Positions 62,874 to 64,000 of a DNA stretch of 64,000 nucleotides are shown here, piece after piece. This DNA comes from Bordetella genomosp. 10 (GTDB lineage: Bacteria > Pseudomonadota > Gammaproteobacteria > Burkholderiales > Burkholderiaceae_B). A model generated the notes under the pieces. It made no database searches. It saw only the letters and a program-made list of their open reading frames with translations, and was not told the origin of the DNA. The position numbers and the translations under genes are program-made. Each line of letters opens with the position of its first letter. Position 1 is the stretch's first letter. The stretch is from contig NZ_NEVM01000001.1 of assembly GCF_002261225.1 (NCBI RefSeq), positions 1,860,001-1,924,000 of the forward strand, given 5' to 3'.

Positions 62874-64000
62874 TTAGAAGTCCACCGACACCGACAGCTT
62901 CGCCGTGCGCGGGTCGCCCTGGGTCAGGTAGCCGCCCCAGGCCGAGGCCCAGTAGGCCTTGTTGAAGACGTTGTCCACGCCCAGGCGCCACACGACGTCG
63001 TGGCGATCGATCTTCATGGCGTAGCGCACGCCCAGGTCCAGCGTGGTGTACGGCTTCAGTTTCTGCGTGTTCGCCGCGTCCAGGTATTGCGTGCCGGCAT
63101 GGTTGACGCGGCCTTGCAGCGTCAGGCCGTTGACCCAGGGCAGATCCCATTCGCCGCCCAGGATGGCGGTGTACTTGGGCACGCCGGGCGCCTTGTTGCC
63201 CTCGGTGTCGTCGCCGGTCTTGGTGAGCTTGGGATCGATGAAGGTGACGCCGCTGAGCAGGCGCACGCCACGGATCGGCTCGCCGAAGACGTTCAGTTCG
63301 ACGCCGCGGTTGCGCTGGCGGCCGGCCGGCGAGAAGTCGCCGTTGTCGTGCAGCAGGCCCACTTCCTTCTCGATCTGGAAGACGGCCAGCGAGGCGCCGT
63401 AGTTGCCCATGTCCAGCTTGGCGCCGGCTTCGTTCTGCTTGGACTTGCCCGGCGGCAGGATGCGGCCCGGGGTGTTGGAGTCGTTGGGCGCCGTGTCGCC
63501 CTGTTGCAGGCCTTCGATGTGGTTGGCGTACAGCGAGAGATGCTCGACCGGCTTGACGACCAGGCCGAACACCGGCGAGTTCGCCGACTTGTCGTAGCTG
63601 CTGCCGACCGAACCGTCGTAGTTGTAGTTGGTGGTCGTCAGGTCCTGGTGGCGGATGCCCGCGGTGAAGAGGACGCGGTCGTTCAGGAAGGACATGGTGT
63701 CGGACACCGACGTGCCGCTCATGCGGCTGCGCGCGGTGACGCCGGGGTCGCTCATGTCGCCGCCGCCCGCCGTGGGCGCGGCGATATCGAGCAGCGGCGT
63801 GTGGTACAGGTTGGTGCTGAAGGAGTTGCCGAAGGTATAGGCGGAACGCTTCTTCAGGTAATTGCTGGAGAAGGCGACCGTCAGCGAGTGCGAGACGGGG
63901 CCCGTATCGAACTTGCCGCGCACGCCGGTCATCAGGCCGAAGGTGTCCGAGCGGTAGGGCACGTCCATGCGGCTGGAAACGCTGTCGCCGTTGCCGTCCA
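62874..64000 (-). CDS. TonB-dependent siderophore receptor (C-terminal part; gene runs off the window)
   Basis: About 375 residues of the C-terminal beta-barrel are visible, ending in the outer-membrane sorting signal TAKLSVSVDF. The frame is open through the last window base, so the plug and signal peptide lie beyond. Barrel segments such as FGLMTGVRGKFDTGPVSHSLTVAFS, PVFGLVVKPVEHLSLYANHIEGLQQGDTAPN and VDNVFNKAYWAS match ferric-siderophore receptors of the FhuE/FoxA group. The ligand is undetermined. It is convergent with the LysR gene with a 4-base gap. Confidence 0.85.
   Translation of the reverse strand, partial: DGNGDSVSSRMDVPYRSDTFGLMTGVRGKFDTGPVSHSLTVAFSSNYLKKRSAYTFGNSFSTNLYHTPLLDIAAPTAGGGDMSDPGVTARSRMSGTSVSDTMSFLNDRVLFTAGIRHQDLTTTNYNYDGSVGSSYDKSANSPVFGLVVKPVEHLSLYANHIEGLQQGDTAPNDSNTPGRILPPGKSKQNEAGAKLDMGNYGASLAVFQIEKEVGLLHDNGDFSPAGRQRNRGVELNVFGEPIRGVRLLSGVTFIDPKLTKTGDDTEGNKAPGVPKYTAILGGEWDLPWVNGLTLQGRVNHAGTQYLDAANTQKLKPYTTLDLGVRYAMKIDRHDVVWRLGVDNVFNKAYWASAWGGYLTQGDPRTAKLSVSVDF

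Overview
The window is a gene-dense, high-GC chromosomal segment with no rRNA or tRNA gene, phage, insertion sequence or CRISPR array that I can see. Gene content and order point to a betaproteobacterium of the Alcaligenaceae (Bordetella/Achromobacter lineage): a 13-14 gene nuo operon followed by a DUF2818 gene, a RisA/RisS two-component pair, a Par27-type parvulin, and smc-zipA-ligA. The genus is inferred from remembered homologues; no database was searched.

Layout. 1-14230: nuoB (last codons only), nuoC to nuoN and a DUF2818 gene, all on +, ending at a strong terminator. 14317-17879: a Fiu-like catecholate siderophore receptor and the PiuC/YbiX dioxygenase, separated by a series of hairpins. 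17913-29669: housekeeping genes (serB, mfd, ispD, ispF, ahpD, ahpC, risS, risA, a tsaB-rimI fusion, a family-4 uracil-DNA glycosylase). 29709-38300: an LplT-like transporter on the minus strand, then smc, zipA-like and ligA. 38426-40758: a tctB-tctA pair lacking tctC, preceded by an AT-rich leader with an exactly 22-bp-phased repeat array. 40847-44683: par27, bolA and yciB on minus, then the biotin ECF transporter genes bioM, bioN and bioY.

44810-52498 holds a branched-chain-amino-acid-type ABC transporter, with its LivM and LivG parts fused, and then three catabolic enzymes: a HAD-type dehalogenase, a class II aldolase and a LigI-like amidohydrolase. 52502-61641 is a minus-strand block: a LysR regulator, an M81 (MlrC) peptidase, a complete dipeptide-type ABC transporter with a double ATPase, and D-serine dehydratase DsdA. 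A divergent LysR gene lies beside dsdA with a palindromic LysR-type site between them. The window ends inside a second TonB-dependent receptor.

The observations I rate most worth following are the five-unit 22-bp-phased array upstream of tctBA, the DsdA/peptide-ABC/M81 gene set (possibly for D-amino-acid-containing peptides), the long insertion in the IspD nucleotide-binding loop, the TsaB-RimI and LivM-LivG fusions, and the hairpin series between fiu and piuC. Assigned functions are by recognition of family motifs; substrate statements for transporters and catabolic enzymes are inference.
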